Source: Rickettsiales bacterium (lineage in GTDB: Bacteria > Pseudomonadota > Alphaproteobacteria > Rickettsiales > UBA1997). From it: DNA of 64,000 nucleotides. The position numbers and the translations under genes were made by a program. The stretch is from the NCBI GenBank assembly GCA_017475895.1, contig JAFVEQ010000001.1:1-64000 (forward strand), in the 5' to 3' direction. Under the pieces are notes generated by a model. That model made no database searches. It was not told where the DNA came from and saw only the letters and a list, made by a program, of their open reading frames with translations. Positions 9,757-17,968 of this stretch are shown here, one piece after another (the first letter of the stretch is position 1; every line of letters begins with the position of its first letter).

Positions 9757-10215
9757 TCAAGTGTTTTGGTATCTATAGTAATCTATTATTTTATCATACC
9801 AGTAGCTGGTCATTTTATGTTCCACAACTACTCTGGCATCGACATAACAGTGTATCAATCCACCTGACGTTAATATTCCGGCGTGCTCTAAATTGTTATT
9901 AAAATTCATGTATACCACATCACCAGGTTTTACATCTTTTTTGTTAATTTTTATAAAATATTTATCAAAAAACTTTTTCATCTCAGAGTTATTTGGATAT
10001 CTAGAATAATTTAAGTAGCCATAAAAGGATATATTTTTCCCATCGTATGTGGAATTTATTTCTTTACCGACTTCAATTATTAAACCAATACAGTCGACAC
10101 CACCGGAATTAAAACTATTTTTTCTAATTCTGCCAGCATAGTGAAACTTCGTACCAACCCAACTTCTAGCAACTTTCAAAATTCTCCTAGAATCTATTTT
10201 TCTTCTCGTTTTCAT
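9757..10215 (-). CDS. NlpC/P60 cysteine peptidase, gene-transfer-agent gp14-like
   Basis: A 152-residue NlpC/P60-fold protein, expected to cut peptidoglycan stem peptides. The catalytic Cys is C42 in GVDCIGLI, the catalytic His is H111 in LEHAGIL, and the third polar residue is probably H122. It directly follows the DUF2163 gene on the minus strand, the same order as gp13-gp14 of alphaproteobacterial gene transfer agents, where it is a tail peptidase. No gp15-type host-specificity gene follows it. Confidence 0.8.
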   Translation of the reverse strand: MKTRRKIDSRRILKVARSWVGTKFHYAGRIRKNSFNSGGVDCIGLIIEVGKEINSTYDGKNISFYGYLNYSRYPNNSEMKKFFDKYFIKINKKDVKPGDVVYMNFNNNLEHAGILTSGGLIHCYVDARVVVEHKMTSYWYDKIIDYYRYQNT

Positions 10216-10242
10216 GTTATTTTGTAATTAATAATTTTGTAA

Positions 10243-11085
10243 TTAATAAAACTTATAAACCTTCGCTGTGCTGGGAATATTTGGCTCACCCCTAAAATTA
10301 ATAGCATTATTAAATGTATTTATACAAGTCTCAAACGTTTTATCACAACCGGTGTATATGTTAAATTCATCACCAACAGTCAAAGAGTAACTTAGTTTCG
10401 TGTTTAAAACTATGTCGTTATCAGAAGATTGTTTCACATCCATAACCTGACCAGTATTTTTTCCGGAAACAAATTTCACAAAACCATACTTAAAATAATT
10501 TTTAGGTTTATCAGCAATATTAGCCCCATTGCACAAAAATTCAGTTTCGCTTTTTACAACTGTTATTTTTGACGAAAACATATAATCACTAATATTTAAA
10601 GAACACCTATGGTCGCAAAATTCTGCTCTACAAAGTGGAGAATACACATCTCCTATTGTTTTGTTTAAAGTATTTAGTACACCATTAACATTAAAATATA
10701 CTTTACCATCCGTGATGTCGGCCGATACTATTTTACCAACCATCATTGTAATTTTTTCCATGTTTTCATCGTCAAGATGTAGGTAAAAAATTTCAACCTC
10801 CGCATTATCAAACTTTCCGGTTAATACTTCATCAAGTTTTATTATATCATTGTCCACCAATCCAATAATTTTGTCGCCATTATTTGACAGATCACAACTG
10901 TTATTGTTGGACATTTCCTCGGCACCCACAGAACTTTTATACACAGTACCATCTATACATAAATCCGTAGAATACTCTGTCAATGCTATAATCTCACCAT
11001 CATTCAGTGTTATCTTAAAACATTTTGCCAGTTTTAAATGATCTTTTTTAAGTAAAGATTTCAAGTTTTCGCTGATCTTTTTCAT
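10243..11085 (-). CDS. DUF2163 / BR0599-family tail protein, gene-transfer-agent gp13-like
   Basis: A 280-residue protein with an N-terminal half of beta-rich DUF2163 type (FKITLNDGEIIALTEYS, then a YKSSVGAEE segment) and a Cys-containing mid region (CRAEFCDHRC). The diagnostic C-terminal motif is GCDKTFETC followed by NAINFRGEPNIP near 246-271. In Rhodobacter-type gene transfer agents this is a baseplate or distal-tail component. The upstream gp12-type gene is missing here; the MORN island begins instead on the other strand. Confidence 0.85.
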   Translation of the reverse strand: MKKISENLKSLLKKDHLKLAKCFKITLNDGEIIALTEYSTDLCIDGTVYKSSVGAEEMSNNNSCDLSNNGDKIIGLVDNDIIKLDEVLTGKFDNAEVEIFYLHLDDENMEKITMMVGKIVSADITDGKVYFNVNGVLNTLNKTIGDVYSPLCRAEFCDHRCSLNISDYMFSSKITVVKSETEFLCNGANIADKPKNYFKYGFVKFVSGKNTGQVMDVKQSSDNDIVLNTKLSYSLTVGDEFNIYTGCDKTFETCINTFNNAINFRGEPNIPSTAKVYKFY

Positions 11086-11161
11086 AGGTCATACTTTATT
11101 TTTCATATTATTGTTATTATGTTCATCAAACTTTGGAAGTATAGAATAATTAATTTTTCTC

Positions 11162-11190
11162 TTGACATTTACTATAATTTAATGTATAAG
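11162..11190 (+). promoter_or_regulatory. Predicted promoter of the first MORN-island gene
   Basis: TTGACA (11162-11167), 17 bp, then TATAAG (11185-11190), preceded by TG. A strong AGGAGGAG ribosome-binding site follows just before the ATG at 11238. Confidence 0.6.
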
Positions 11191-11237
11191 CCAAAACAAA
11201 TAATACCAAACAAATTTCTGAACGAATAGGAGGAGAA

Positions 11238-12626
11238 ATGAGAGGTAGAAATAAAAAACGTAGAAATGAAAACCGTAGAGACGAAAACCGTAGAGATGGA
11301 AAACAGTTTGTAATTATACGTGAGTGCTACGGAATTAGTTATGACATCAATACAGATTCAAGTAAAAGAGAAGCTGATAAAGACAAACTGATTGAGAGAA
11401 CAAAACTAACACCAGAATGTGCATCAATATATATTGGCAATGTAGTGAATGGTAAATTTGAAGATAAGGAAGGAGTAATTGAGACAAATCAAGGAACATT
11501 TAAAGGAGAATTTAGAAACGGTGTAATGGTATCGGGAAAGTTTTGTGATTCACAAGATAAAATACTTTACAGTGTGAGTACACCATACGAAAATATGGTA
11601 AAGATAGAATATTTTTTAAACGGAACACCAAATTTAATATTAAACATTCGTGAAAATAAACTGGATTGGAAGATCCCAGACGGTAGTAGCAAAGAACAAA
11701 TAAAAAATAGTATAAACAAACTGCTTAGCAGCTTTACCGGAAATGAAGCCGACTATTTTGATCCTATATTGGCCAATTTGGCACTATTTAATACAGACGA
11801 AAATATTATTCAATATAATAATAAAAGTGATTTTAGTCAAACAGATTGTTCATTGACAGATCAATTGGACGCTTTTATAAACTTTGCCAAAAAAACGGAA
11901 AATAACGGTAAAGTGGTAACATCAATACTTTATACCAACAATCATGCTGTTGGTGTTTTGTACTTAAATGGCGAATGTTTAGTTATCAATACATCCAGAG
12001 CTCTTGATGATGATAGTAAGAAAATACTTGAGGACAATAATTTTAAGATATTAAATCGACATATACAAGGCAATAAAAATAACTGTGTTATAGCATCAAG
12101 ACTTGCAATAAACAGTTATGCTAAACAAATAAGCGGAAAAGATATTAAACAGGTAGAAACAATAGAGAAGTGGACAACCAAAGATTATATAAAAGACAAG
12201 TTAAAAATAATTAACGACAAAACTAAAAAACTAGAAGCAAAAAAAGCCGAACTACAGAAATTGATGGATAATAAAAATCATGATTTGATATTAAAATCAA
12301 TAACTGAAGTAAATAAACAGAAAGAAAATCTAGTAAAACTAACAAACAAATTAACCGAGCTAAAAAATAAAATTAAAAAGTTAGAAACAAAAAACGAAGA
12401 AGTATTGAAAAAATGTGCGAATAGTGAACAGGCGATTCCAACACAGGAATATTCAAAGCAAAGAGAGATATTTGCAGATGATAGAATCGTAAAAGAGTGT
12501 ATTGAAGTTGCAGATAAATACCACAATTTGTTGGAATCAGGTATATATGAAAAATGTATTAAAGACTTTGAAAAAGAAATTCAGAGCCTTGCACAACAAT
12601 CCGCTGAACATTTTGCTGCGTTATAA
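11238..12626 (+). CDS. MORN-island protein A: degenerate MORN, H-N-Q-C domain, coiled coil
   Basis: A 462-residue protein that opens with a basic Arg/Asn-rich tail (NRRDENRRDG). About three degenerate MORN-like units follow (YIGNVVNGKFEDKEG, TFKGEFRNGV). A shared C-terminal domain has H236 (HAVGVLY), Q277 and C283 (NNCVIASRL). The position matching the paralogues' Asp is N251 (INTSRA), so this copy may be inactive. A long Lys/Glu coiled coil fills residues about 310-400. The order His, Asp, Gln, Cys recalls CE-clan Ulp1/YopJ enzymes; this is inference. It is the first gene of the island and has the best ribosome-binding site. Confidence 0.7.
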   Translation: MRGRNKKRRNENRRDENRRDGKQFVIIRECYGISYDINTDSSKREADKDKLIERTKLTPECASIYIGNVVNGKFEDKEGVIETNQGTFKGEFRNGVMVSGKFCDSQDKILYSVSTPYENMVKIEYFLNGTPNLILNIRENKLDWKIPDGSSKEQIKNSINKLLSSFTGNEADYFDPILANLALFNTDENIIQYNNKSDFSQTDCSLTDQLDAFINFAKKTENNGKVVTSILYTNNHAVGVLYLNGECLVINTSRALDDDSKKILEDNNFKILNRHIQGNKNNCVIASRLAINSYAKQISGKDIKQVETIEKWTTKDYIKDKLKIINDKTKKLEAKKAELQKLMDNKNHDLILKSITEVNKQKENLVKLTNKLTELKNKIKKLETKNEEVLKKCANSEQAIPTQEYSKQREIFADDRIVKECIEVADKYHNLLESGIYEKCIKDFEKEIQSLAQQSAEHFAAL

Positions 12627-12638
12627 TTACAATACCTC

Positions 12639-12666
12639 TTGCTTTTACAAAAAAATGTAGTATTAT
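12639..12666 (+). promoter_or_regulatory. Predicted promoter of MORN-island gene B
   Basis: TTGCTT (12639-12644) and TATTAT (12661-12666), 16-bp spacer containing a CAAAAAAATG core like the other island promoters. An AGGAGG ribosome-binding site lies before the ATG at 12713. Confidence 0.5.
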
Positions 12667-12712
12667 GTGTAGTATTATATCATAGATAATTTTACCAAAA
12701 ATAGGAGGAAAA

Positions 12713-14242
12713 ATGGAAAATATATTAAACAGTAGTAACATATCAAATGGCAGTAGTACGCCACACAGCAACAGAATACCTAGCAGCATCAAACATAGCA
12801 CAGCGACAAAGGTAAAAGCTACCTATAACACAAAAACTAATTCATACAGTTTTGTGCCACACATGACAACAGAACACTTTCTCCACCATTTTTCTGGACA
12901 GGCAGAACTATATGTAGACGAAAGATTCGTTTACCGTGGTGGTGTTGAAAATGGAAAATTTCAGGGTCATGGAACATATTTAAACAAATACGGCGATTTA
13001 TTCATTTGTAATTTTAAAAACGGTATTGCTGATGATGACAATGGAAAAATTTACATCAGGACCGGAGATATATACGTAGGTCAAATTAAAAATAATCAAC
13101 CAGAAGGTAAGGGAACATTTTACTATGGTGATACAAAAAAGAAAGCCTACCACGGTTACTTACACAATGGTTTAAGTGAAGGTAAGGGTAAATATTATAA
13201 CGAACAGGGAGTATTTAAAGGACAACACAAAAATAACGAAAGAATATCGGGAACATATCGTTTACATAGTAACAGAAATCGTAGACCAATCTATGACTTA
13301 AAAACAAACGAAGACGGTAGCAAAGTGGTAAGTTTCTATTTAAATAGACAACCGAGTACTATAAGCAAGGCAGATTTGATTTTAAAAATTGACAAAAATA
13401 ACGAACTACATTGGCCAGACAATATCAATAACTACACAAAGAATTCGGCCAATAGGTTAATAACTTCCTTTGACCGACATGAAATGAATAACTATGATTC
13501 AATATTGGCTAATTTATCGTTGATTAAAAAAAATAAAAATATTGTTCAATTTAACAACATCAGCGACTTTGGTAAAATTGTATCCGTTAAAGAACAGTTG
13601 GAGAATTTTAGTAAATTTGCAAATCTTCTAAAAAACAAAGGAAAGATAATAACATCAGTTATTAATGGTAAACAACATGCGGTTGGTATAATTCACAAGG
13701 ATGGAAAAACCATAGCCGTTGACACCTCCGGTGGCATATATGATGACCCAGAGGCATTAAGAGCATTGCAAAGTAAGGGTATAAATATACTAACTCAAAA
13801 CATGCAAAACACCGGCAATTGTAATTTGATGGCAAAACACCTGACAAACGAACTCGCTCAAGGTATAAACGATAAAATTACAATGGAAGATTTAATTGAA
13901 TACGCAAGAATACAAAATGCTCAAGATGTACGCAAGAAAGCTGATGAGTTAAAGAATAAACGAAAAGCAAAAACACAAAATACTCAAGACATACGCAAGA
14001 GAGTCAATGAGTTAAAGAATAAACGGAAAGTGAAAACACAAAATACTCAAGATGTATGCAAGAAAGCTGATGAGTTAAAGAATAAACAAAACGCTTTACT
14101 TGCCATTAACGACAGGTTACAAAAGTATTACGTGAAACATAGATATAACCTGTATCTGAAAGATAATTATAAAACTAAAGTAAAGAACATTGAAAGCGTA
14201 TTAAGAGAACTTAACGGAAGGACAATAATATACAGACAGTAA
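12713..14242 (+). CDS. MORN-repeat protein B with H-D-Q-C domain and tandem coiled-coil repeats
   Basis: A 509-residue protein. A Ser/Asn-rich N-terminus is followed by about five MORN units (YRGGVENGKFQGHGTY, YVGQIKNNQPEGKGTF, YHGYLHNGLSEGKGKY) at about 60-170. A linker with PIYDLKTNEDGS leads into a shared domain with LANLSL and then H322 (HAVGI), D337 (VDTSGG), Q365 and C370 (GNCNLMA). Residues about 402-464 are three copies of a 21-residue helical repeat. The set is consistent with a MORN-targeted cysteine protease or acetyltransferase-like effector (inference). Its strong AGGAGG site and own promoter argue for separate transcription. Confidence 0.75.
   Translation: MENILNSSNISNGSSTPHSNRIPSSIKHSTATKVKATYNTKTNSYSFVPHMTTEHFLHHFSGQAELYVDERFVYRGGVENGKFQGHGTYLNKYGDLFICNFKNGIADDDNGKIYIRTGDIYVGQIKNNQPEGKGTFYYGDTKKKAYHGYLHNGLSEGKGKYYNEQGVFKGQHKNNERISGTYRLHSNRNRRPIYDLKTNEDGSKVVSFYLNRQPSTISKADLILKIDKNNELHWPDNINNYTKNSANRLITSFDRHEMNNYDSILANLSLIKKNKNIVQFNNISDFGKIVSVKEQLENFSKFANLLKNKGKIITSVINGKQHAVGIIHKDGKTIAVDTSGGIYDDPEALRALQSKGINILTQNMQNTGNCNLMAKHLTNELAQGINDKITMEDLIEYARIQNAQDVRKKADELKNKRKAKTQNTQDIRKRVNELKNKRKVKTQNTQDVCKKADELKNKQNALLAINDRLQKYYVKHRYNLYLKDNYKTKVKNIESVLRELNGRTIIYRQ
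13916..14104 (+). repeat. Three 63-bp in-frame tandem repeats inside gene B
   Basis: Units begin at 13916, 13979 and 14042, each coding a 21-residue helical block with the core ELKNKRK. Units 1 and 2 differ at a few residues and unit 3 diverges at its end. In-frame copy-number change would lengthen or shorten the coiled coil. Confidence 0.85.
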
Positions 14243-14319
14243 AAAGATAAAGAACAATGCAGCAGAGGTTACTCACATACGTTTACAAACCTATTTTATA
14301 AATAAAATGGAGACAAAAA

Positions 14320-14706
14320 ATGGAAAATACCGCGGAAAACAAAGACACATTAGATAATAGTAAAGACTTAAACAAACAAAGTAACAATAATATTGATAAC
14401 TCGTACTATGTTCTGTTGTCAGATGAGGAAAGTGACACACACATTGTAAGTAATAATTACGAAAATATGAGACGGATGATAAAACTAATAGAAAAACAAA
14501 AACGACTAAGACGCAGACGCAAAGTAATAAGAGTAAGAAATATAGATTTTGGATATATGCAAGATATGCAAAGACTTGAGAATGTATACAAAGATGAAGC
14601 AATAAAAGCAAATAATAAAGGTGTTGTACGCCTACAACAACTTGAATCTGCTATACTGGATATTGATGGCGCCACAAAAAAGAAAAGCACTAGAGGTATT
14701 AATTAG
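14320..14706 (+). CDS. MORN-island small protein: tail module without MORN repeats
   Basis: A 128-residue, highly charged protein. It lacks MORN repeats but carries the module shared with its neighbours: a SYYVLLSDEE acidic motif, then NYENMRRMI and a basic RRRRK stretch. The C-terminal half is predicted helical. A GGAG ribosome-binding site precedes the ATG. It sits between two MORN genes on the same strand and may be a partner or adaptor (inference). No known family is recognised. Confidence 0.6.
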   Translation: MENTAENKDTLDNSKDLNKQSNNNIDNSYYVLLSDEESDTHIVSNNYENMRRMIKLIEKQKRLRRRRKVIRVRNIDFGYMQDMQRLENVYKDEAIKANNKGVVRLQQLESAILDIDGATKKKSTRGIN

Positions 14707-14713
14707 AAACAAT

Positions 14714-14742
14714 TTGATTTTTGTAAAAAATATATTTATTAT
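14714..14742 (+). promoter_or_regulatory. Possible promoter of the 14.77 kb MORN gene
   Basis: TTGATT (14714-14719) and TATTAT (14737-14742) with a 17-bp AT-rich spacer including GTAAAAAATAT. Weaker than the other island promoters. Confidence 0.35.
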
Positions 14743-14768
14743 CATGTAAATAACCTTACTAGAGTAAA

Positions 14769-15585
14769 ATGACAGATAATACACCAAAAATAGATTGTCG
14801 TACAGCTTTTGATGGACAACAATATTATACCATAACACAGTACGGTAAAACCTCCAGATTGAATATTTGTGCTTTCACCGGACAAGCTCAGGTATTCAAA
14901 GATAATAATCTGGTATTTGACGGTAGACTTGACCACGGGGCTTTTGACGGTCAAGGTATAATATATTTCGGAACCGATAGTGCATACGTTGGCAATTTTA
15001 AACATAATAGACTTTATGGTGGTGGAATGTTTTTTTATGAAGGTAAAATGTACGCGAAACAGTTTAATAACAACGACTTTCGTAAACAAACTTCAGCCGG
15101 ATTAAACAATTTAGATACTATGTTTAATTATCTTGTTAAGGATACCGAACAAAAAAACAAACAAAAAATAGATATAGATTTAAAAGCAATACTAGATACA
15201 GCGGGAGCAAAAAATCGTGATAACGATCCCGATAACTATGTATTGATATCAGACGAAGAAGAAGAAAATCAAATTGTAACAACAAAAAATCTCGAAAACA
15301 TGAGAAACATAACAAACTATATGGAACAGACAAAAAAACGAAGAAGTAGAACCAAAAAGAAGTAAGGCAAATGGCGGAGTTGGTAGTTTGGAACAGGTAC
15401 AAAACAAAGAAGTAGAACCAAAAAAACGACAAATAAGAGCAAGACCAATAATTAATGCCAATCTGAAAAAGAAAAGGTCGTCGAGTGAACCACAGAATAG
15501 CGGTAAACAGTCACAACAACTAACAGAAGCCATAAAAGAATTTGAAGATAATATATTGAAAACACATAAGCCGGAATTATTATAA
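14769..15585 (+). pseudogene. Short MORN protein with acidic/basic tail, interrupted at an A7 tract
   Basis: The first frame (14769-15365, 198 residues) has two MORN units (DGRLDHGAFDGQGIIYF, GNFKHNRLYGGGMFFY) and the module DNYVLISDEEEE, NLENMRN. It then ends in a basic run. A second open frame continues to 15585 with no ATG of its own and encodes a tail ending LTEAIKEFEDNIL, resembling the end of the next paralogue. Removing one A from the A7 run at 15332-15338 joins both into one frame of about 270 residues. It may be a recent mutation, a slippage-controlled gene or an assembly error. Confidence 0.65.
15320..15424 (+). repeat. Imperfect direct repeat at the frameshift site
   Basis: A block of roughly 37 bp starting TGGAACAG and ending AAGTAGAACCAAAAA occurs near 15321-15358 and again near 15389-15424. 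In the corrected frame both encode an EQ...N(E/K)EVEPK motif. The A7 tract lies in the first copy. Confidence 0.7.
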
Positions 15586-15612
15586 TTGTATTGATAATAG
15601 AATAATATGTAA

Positions 15613-16284
15613 GTGGAAAATAATATAACAAAAATAAATTATCACACATTGCCTAACGGACAAAAGTATTATACCACAACAACAAATGGTAATACATCAA
15701 TCATTGATATTAGCACCTTTTCCGGAGAGGTAGAGCTATTGAAAAACGGTAGAAAAGTATTTGATGGTACATTAAAAAATGGCGATTTTAGCGGACACGG
15801 AACGATTTATTTTAGAAATGGTGACGAATTCAGTGTATTTTTTAAAGAAAATAGACTTTACGGCGAAGGATTGTTTTTTACTCATAGAAAAGCATATATA
15901 AAAAATTTTAACTACAGTGAATTTTGTAATCAACCGATAACTCATTTGAATATACATGGGAAAAATGTTAGAAAAATTCATAACTATCTAATAAATAATA
16001 AAAAACATCGTATAAAAATAAAAACGGAAGATATTTTCCCGATAAACATAAATCCACAAAATACCGTTAACGATTCATATTATGCTTTATTGTCCGAAAA
16101 CAATAATACAATAGAAACAACAGAAAACTACCAAAATATAATAGACGCGGTAAAGCAAATAAATATCAAGGGCAGTATGAGAAGTGATATTGAAATAGAT
16201 AAAGAACAGTTACGAAAACTGTTGGAAGCCACAGAAGAAATTAACACTAATATATTGAACGTTCAAAATAGAAACCTCGAATAA
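15613..16284 (+). CDS. Short MORN-repeat protein of the island
   Basis: A 223-residue protein starting at GTG with no clear ribosome-binding site. The start is chosen because its N-terminus (MENNITKINYHT) matches that of the 14.77 kb paralogue (MTDNTPKIDCRT). Two MORN units (DGTLKNGDFSGHGTIYF, VFFKENRLYGEGLFF) are followed by the module SYYALLSENN and a helical C-terminus (LLEATEEINTNIL). It lacks the H-D-Q-C domain. It may be translated from a transcript shared with the upstream gene. Confidence 0.65.
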   Translation: MENNITKINYHTLPNGQKYYTTTTNGNTSIIDISTFSGEVELLKNGRKVFDGTLKNGDFSGHGTIYFRNGDEFSVFFKENRLYGEGLFFTHRKAYIKNFNYSEFCNQPITHLNIHGKNVRKIHNYLINNKKHRIKIKTEDIFPININPQNTVNDSYYALLSENNNTIETTENYQNIIDAVKQINIKGSMRSDIEIDKEQLRKLLEATEEINTNILNVQNRNLE

Positions 16285-16292
16285 TAAAAAAG

Positions 16293-16320
16293 TTGATTTT
16301 GTGCAAAAATATGCTATAAT
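16293..16320 (+). promoter_or_regulatory. Island promoter with extended -10 before MORN gene C
   Basis: TTGATT (16293-16298), 16-bp spacer, TATAAT (16315-16320) with TGC just before it. The spacer core CAAAAATATGC is identical to that of the 55.9 kb promoter. Confidence 0.7.
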
Positions 16321-16333
16321 GTATTAGCATGAC

Positions 16334-17920
16334 ATGCTGGAGGCAAAAATTGGAGATACAAACAACAACATTATAAAAATAAATCATAATACAACAAATG
16401 GTGTGTATACAATAAATGGAGAAGTATGTGATAAAAAAAGGGTAGATAATTTTAGTGGAATGGTTGAATGGAAAATAGATGGAATAACACAATACGAGGG
16501 CGACATTACAAACGGTAAATATAACGGTCAAGGAAAATACCATTGTAAAGACGGTACAACATATGAAGGAAATTGGACAAATAATAAAATAGAAGGAGAA
16601 ACCACTTGCTGCACACCCAGTGGTAAAAAGTATATTTGTACCATTAAGGGTGACATATTAAATGGTGAAGCACAACTTTATCAAAATGGAAAGTTATGGT
16701 ACGATGGAAATTTTAAGGATGGTTTATGTGAAAATGGTACACTTTATTATGAAGATGGTGAGATTCAGTATTCTGGCAATTTTGAAAATTTTTTCTTTAG
16801 TGGTCCTGGAAAGTACTATGATATCCAAGGAATATTTGACGGTATATCAAACAATGATGAACTTATATCAGGATCATATTACCTAAACAAAGATCACGAC
16901 CACAAACCAATCTATACGATAGCAACAAATGAAAATGATAAAACTAAAGAAATAAAATACTTTTTAGAAGGAAAAAAAGAAAATGATCAAGAACCGGATG
17001 TAACCCTAGTTATTGATCAAAATAATGTGCAACATTGGACTGGAACCATCGCGGAAAAGACAAAACAAAAGGCGAAAATGTTGTTTTGTTCTTTTGATGA
17101 AACAGAAAATAAAGGCTACAACATCCCATTAACCAATCTTGTATCAATTAACAACAATAGTGAAGTTATTCATTTTAATAACAGCGTAGATTTTACTAGT
17201 AAGACATATAGTTTTAATGAACAACTACAAAAATTTAATGATTTTATTAAAGATTTTATCAAAAATTCACAAAAAGATTCACAAAAAGGTATAAAACAAA
17301 ATACACAACAAGATATACAAAACAAAGTGATAATATCGGAACTCTACACCGAAGATCATGCTGTTGGAATTATATATAAAAACGGCTATACCGTGATTAT
17401 TGATACTTCAGGTGGTATATATTCAAATAAAAATATCATAGACGACTTAAAAGATAAAAATATTACCATATTATCACAAGATATACAGAGTATTGGTAAT
17501 TGTACTTTAGCATCGAGATTAGTAACAAACGAACTTGCTCAAAGTATAGCTGATGAACAAATAGATATCAAAGCACTGGTTTCCTATGGTAATAAATTCC
17601 CCAATATTCCACCAGAGAGTCACTACGCGAATGAGCATCAATCTAATACTTTTAATGAATTAGATGACGTGATTTCAAAATCTAATAAAGACGGTTTACG
17701 CGTCCAATTAAATAGAATTAAACACGAGTATGAAGAACTATATAACATTAAACATAAACTGAAGGAAATATGTGAAAAAAATGAGAATAAATGTTTGTAT
17801 GTGAATAAATGTTATCTAGACATGTTAGAATTGGTTGATGGAGAATTAGACACAGAATTAAATATAAAATTAAAAAAGGTCAACAATGCAATTAAAAGTA
17901 CAAACTCAATAGAACCATAG
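16334..17920 (+). CDS. MORN-repeat protein C with H-D-Q-C domain
   Basis: A 528-residue protein. MORN units cover about 25-175 (YEGDITNGKYNGQGKY, YEGNWTNNKIEGET, YDGNFKDGLCENGTLYY, YSGNFENFFFSGPGKYY). The linker has HKPIYTIATNEN. The shared domain follows with H342 (HAVGIIY), D357 (IDTSGG), Q385 and C390 (GNCTLASRL), then a helical C-terminus. The start is uncertain: the ATG at 16334 is only 14 nt after the -10 box. An ATT at 16349, placed 5 nt after a GGAGG site, matches the paralogue's ATG position. The domain assignment to the CE clan is inference. Confidence 0.75.
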   Translation: MLEAKIGDTNNNIIKINHNTTNGVYTINGEVCDKKRVDNFSGMVEWKIDGITQYEGDITNGKYNGQGKYHCKDGTTYEGNWTNNKIEGETTCCTPSGKKYICTIKGDILNGEAQLYQNGKLWYDGNFKDGLCENGTLYYEDGEIQYSGNFENFFFSGPGKYYDIQGIFDGISNNDELISGSYYLNKDHDHKPIYTIATNENDKTKEIKYFLEGKKENDQEPDVTLVIDQNNVQHWTGTIAEKTKQKAKMLFCSFDETENKGYNIPLTNLVSINNNSEVIHFNNSVDFTSKTYSFNEQLQKFNDFIKDFIKNSQKDSQKGIKQNTQQDIQNKVIISELYTEDHAVGIIYKNGYTVIIDTSGGIYSNKNIIDDLKDKNITILSQDIQSIGNCTLASRLVTNELAQSIADEQIDIKALVSYGNKFPNIPPESHYANEHQSNTFNELDDVISKSNKDGLRVQLNRIKHEYEELYNIKHKLKEICEKNENKCLYVNKCYLDMLELVDGELDTELNIKLKKVNNAIKSTNSIEP

Positions 17921-17968
17921 ATAAAAAAATGAAAAATATAACGAAATTATAAACAAAATGGAGAAAAA

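Noticed and set aside
13662..13847. Minus-strand frame inside MORN gene B
   Set aside because: It overlaps the conserved H-D-Q-C region of the real gene and shows no start signal.
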